A stretch of DNA of 6,505 nucleotides, taken from Spirochaetales bacterium. Its GTDB lineage: Bacteria; Spirochaetota; Spirochaetia; Sphaerochaetales; Sphaerochaetaceae. Positions within the stretch are counted from its first letter, which is position 1. Every line of letters begins with the position of its first letter. Where the stretch lies: assembly GCA_017614625.1 (NCBI GenBank), contig JAGABK010000151.1:1-6505 (forward strand). The letters are read 5' to 3'. This document shows, one piece after another, positions 4,973-6,505 of the stretch. Below the pieces are notes generated by a model. The model ran no database searches. It was not told the DNA's origin and saw nothing but the letters and a program-made list of their open reading frames with translations. The position numbers and the translations under genes are program-made.

Positions 4973-5932
4973 TTACTTCAGGACCTTCTCTGCCTTGACG
5001 GACTCGTCGATCGTGCAGTTTCCGGCCTTGACCGTGATGTCATACGGAGCGTTGCCGATGAAGGTGCAGTCCTTGATGACTGTCGTGCCCTGCGTGCGGA
5101 CAGCTGCGCCCTCGGCATCGACTGCGGTGTTGTTCTCGAACGTGGCGCCGATGATCGTGGCCTTGGACTTGGCATAGGTGTTGATGCATGCGCCCCAGAC
5201 ACCGGAGTTGCCCGAGAAGTATCCGCCGTTGACGGTGAGCTCGATTCCGTCGGTGTTGGTGACCTGGATCAGACCGCCGTTGGAGAACGTGTTGCTGTTG
5301 TTGATGAACTCGCCGCCGTTGATGGTGACCTTGCCGTACATGCAGAGGAAGGTTCCGTTGACCGTGGTGGCGTTGTCACGGATGGTGCAGTCGTTGAAGG
5401 TCATCGTTCCGTAGCCTCTTGCGACTCCGCCGGTGTATGTGGTGGAGATGCCCTGGACGGTGACGTTGGTCATCTCGAGGATGGCGTTGGGGCTCTTGTC
5501 GCCGAAGTCGCCGTTCTGCGGTCCGACGTTGAACATGCATCTCTTGAGGCCGTCAGATGCGCCCTGCATGGTGATGTTGCCCTTGGCTGTTGCGTTGATG
5601 ACGACTTTTCCGGTTCCGTAGATGGTGAACAGGAAGTTGGGGTTGTCGGCATCCACCAGGCCGTCGGTGATGACGACGGGCTTGCCGTTGTCGGTAATCG
5701 TGACGCTCTTGTCGCCGATAACGATCGGTGTCAGGATTGTTGCGTCTGCGCTGAGTACGATTGTTCCTTCTCCGCCTGCGGGGATGCCTGCGACTGCGGC
5801 TTCAATGGAATCGCACTCCATGGAAGCGCCGCCGGTTGTCAGCACAATCGCAGCCTGCTTCTTGGACGAGGCGCAGGAAACGAGGGCGATGAGAGCAACT
5901 ACAGTGATAAGAACCAGTAGGGTCTTCTTCAT
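4973..5932 (-). CDS. Secreted lipoprotein with right-handed beta-helix (pectate-lyase-like) repeats
   Basis: This 319-aa protein begins with a lipoprotein signal peptide: Lys-Lys, a hydrophobic core and lipobox LVSC with the acylated Cys at residue 20, followed by ASSKK. The mature protein should be membrane-anchored outside the cytoplasm. Residues about 55-300 are rich in short beta-strands, Asn and Gly. At least five rungs align, near 177 (MTFNDCTIRDN), 202 (VTINGGEFINN), 232 (LTVNGGYFSGN), 258 (ATIIGATFENN) and 284 (TVIKDCTFIGN). The repeat is 25-30 residues with a conserved N-N turn, as in parallel beta-helix proteins. Such folds often bind or cleave polysaccharides, but I see no identifiable catalytic motif, so an adhesin or surface structural role is equally possible. 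The ATG at 5930-5932 has AGGAGG 7 nt upstream (5940-5945). The gene appears monocistronic. Confidence 0.88.
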   Translation of the reverse strand: MKKTLLVLITVVALIALVSCASSKKQAAIVLTTGGASMECDSIEAAVAGIPAGGEGTIVLSADATILTPIVIGDKSVTITDNGKPVVITDGLVDADNPNFLFTIYGTGKVVINATAKGNITMQGASDGLKRCMFNVGPQNGDFGDKSPNAILEMTNVTVQGISTTYTGGVARGYGTMTFNDCTIRDNATTVNGTFLCMYGKVTINGGEFINNSNTFSNGGLIQVTNTDGIELTVNGGYFSGNSGVWGACINTYAKSKATIIGATFENNTAVDAEGAAVRTQGTTVIKDCTFIGNAPYDITVKAGNCTIDESVKAEKVLK

Positions 5933-5992
5933 ATTCTTTCCTCCTATTCTCCGCTTGGGGAGATTCCTACAAAGACATTACAAGTCCAATTT

Positions 5993-6016
5993 ATCATAGA
6001 ATTCTGTTTTTTCAAT
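5993..6016 (-). promoter_or_regulatory. Tentative promoter of the lipoprotein gene
   Basis: In the AT-rich gap the minus strand has TATGAT (5993-5998, 5 of 6 matches to the -10 consensus) within A/T-rich DNA but no good -35 at the expected distance. The leader would be about 50 nt. It would hold a small stem, TCTCC (5963-5959) with GGAGA (5952-5948), just before the AGGAGG site. Confidence 0.3.
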
Positions 6017-6036
6017 AAAAGAGGTTTGCCTTTTTT
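6017..6036 (-). terminator. Candidate terminator of the C39-like gene
   Basis: AAAAGAGG (6017-6024) pairs with CCTTTTTT (6029-6036) over 8 positions, including one G-T pair, around a TTTG loop. It lies about 38 bp past the stop at 6074 on the minus strand. The stem is A/T-rich and weak, but no other terminator is visible in the 141-bp gap. Confidence 0.4.
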
Positions 6037-6073
6037 GCTTATTTGTGGATTTCTGTGGACTTTATGCCGACCA

Positions 6074-6505
6074 TCAGCCGTTCTTCCGCCAGAACAGATA
6101 GTACTTGTGCGGATATTCGCCGGTGGCGTCCTCTTCCAGAACCTGACGTGTGCAGTAGGCGATCTTTCCGTCTATCTCCACCTTGCTCGTGCTCAGTCCG
6201 TAATCCATCTTTCCCGGCTTGAACATACTCGGATCCAGCACGGCAAGCCTTCCGTCACGGGTCTCCGAAAAGACGACTATGTAATGTGCGCCCTTGGTGA
6301 AGACTGCCTGATAGTCCTCCCGCTTGGCGACATTGGCAATCACGCAGCCGCCCGTCCTCAGGCATTTAACGACATCCTCCACATCGTTGCTGATCTGCCC
6401 GGAAAGACCCAGCTTTTCGCAGAACGGCCCGTACATGACAACCATGTCAGTACCCGGTCCGTGGTTGGCTTTGCACTCGAAAGAGAGGGCAACGGCGTCC
6501 TTCAC
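6074..6505 (-). CDS. C39-like (papain-fold) peptidase family protein, C-terminal part
   Basis: The frame is open to the right edge and the first codon in the window is GTG, so the true start is probably beyond 6505; 143 residues are visible. The segment matches the C-terminal half of Peptidase_C39_2-like proteins. It has a YGPFCEKLGLSG helix region, VVKCLRTGGCVIANV (46-60), then GAHYIVVFSETRDGRLAVLDPS (72-93, key H74 and D91) and a final aromatic strand KYYLFWRKNG. H74 and D91 occupy the positions of the catalytic His and Asp of this cysteine-protease fold. The nucleophilic Cys would be upstream of the window, so activity cannot be judged. Such proteins are often secreted or cell-wall associated, but the N-terminus is not available to test this. 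The stop is TGA at 6076-6074. Confidence 0.75.
   Translation of the reverse strand: MKDAVALSFECKANHGPGTDMVVMYGPFCEKLGLSGQISNDVEDVVKCLRTGGCVIANVAKREDYQAVFTKGAHYIVVFSETRDGRLAVLDPSMFKPGKMDYGLSTSKVEIDGKIAYCTRQVLEEDATGEYPHKYYLFWRKNG

Noticed and set aside
3980..5920. 646-codon plus-strand open frame spanning the NYN gene and the opposite strand of the lipoprotein gene
   Set aside because: It runs out of frame through the NYN gene and antisense to the lipoprotein gene, both of which have clear domains. Its translation is Arg/His/Gly/Val-rich low complexity with no recognisable domain, an effect of biased codon use.

Overview
This window is bacterial, with compact coding and intrinsic-type terminators (GC hairpin plus T-run). 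There are canonical Shine-Dalgarno boxes (AAGGAGG, GGAGG, AGGAGG), a recognisable sigma70-like promoter and a typical lipoprotein signal peptide. Coding DNA is GC-rich by eye, while gaps are clearly AT-richer. The gene mix (MgtE, an MFS exporter, a YitT/DUF6198-like membrane protein, Phd/RelE-type toxin-antitoxin, NYN-LOTUS protein, beta-helix lipoprotein, C39-like peptidase) fits a host-associated anaerobe. The lipobox style (VSC followed by ASSKK) resembles spirochaete lipoproteins, but the taxonomic assignment is only a guess.

Layout, left to right: (1) the 3' part of a plus-strand mgtE Mg2+ channel/transporter gene, ending in an intrinsic terminator. (2) A roughly 390-bp AT-rich convergent gap with no convincing gene. 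It holds an unusual array of eight CAGCCA/TGGCTG half-sites that can form mutually exclusive hairpins, the last of which is a terminator. (3) A four-gene minus-strand unit, read right to left from about 3993 to 1436: Phd/YefM-type antitoxin, RelE/ParE-type toxin, MFS transporter and a DUF6198/YitT-like membrane protein. The MFS gene uses a TTG start that overlaps the toxin stop by 4 nt and has a strong GGAGG inside the toxin gene. (4) A divergent promoter region (about 3994-4106) flanked by a perfect 12-bp inverted repeat. (5) A plus-strand NYN (PIN-like) nuclease with a C-terminal OST-HTH/LOTUS RNA-binding domain, ending in a bidirectional terminator. (6) A minus-strand secreted lipoprotein with a right-handed beta-helix repeat domain. 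(7) The C-terminal part of a minus-strand C39-like papain-fold protein running off the right edge.

How the genes work together: the toxin-antitoxin pair and the two membrane proteins look like one transcription unit, so antitoxin-mediated autorepression could also set transporter levels. The NYN-LOTUS gene shares the divergent control region and may be co-regulated. The remaining genes look like independent housekeeping or envelope functions. No phage, IS element, CRISPR array, rRNA or tRNA was recognised.
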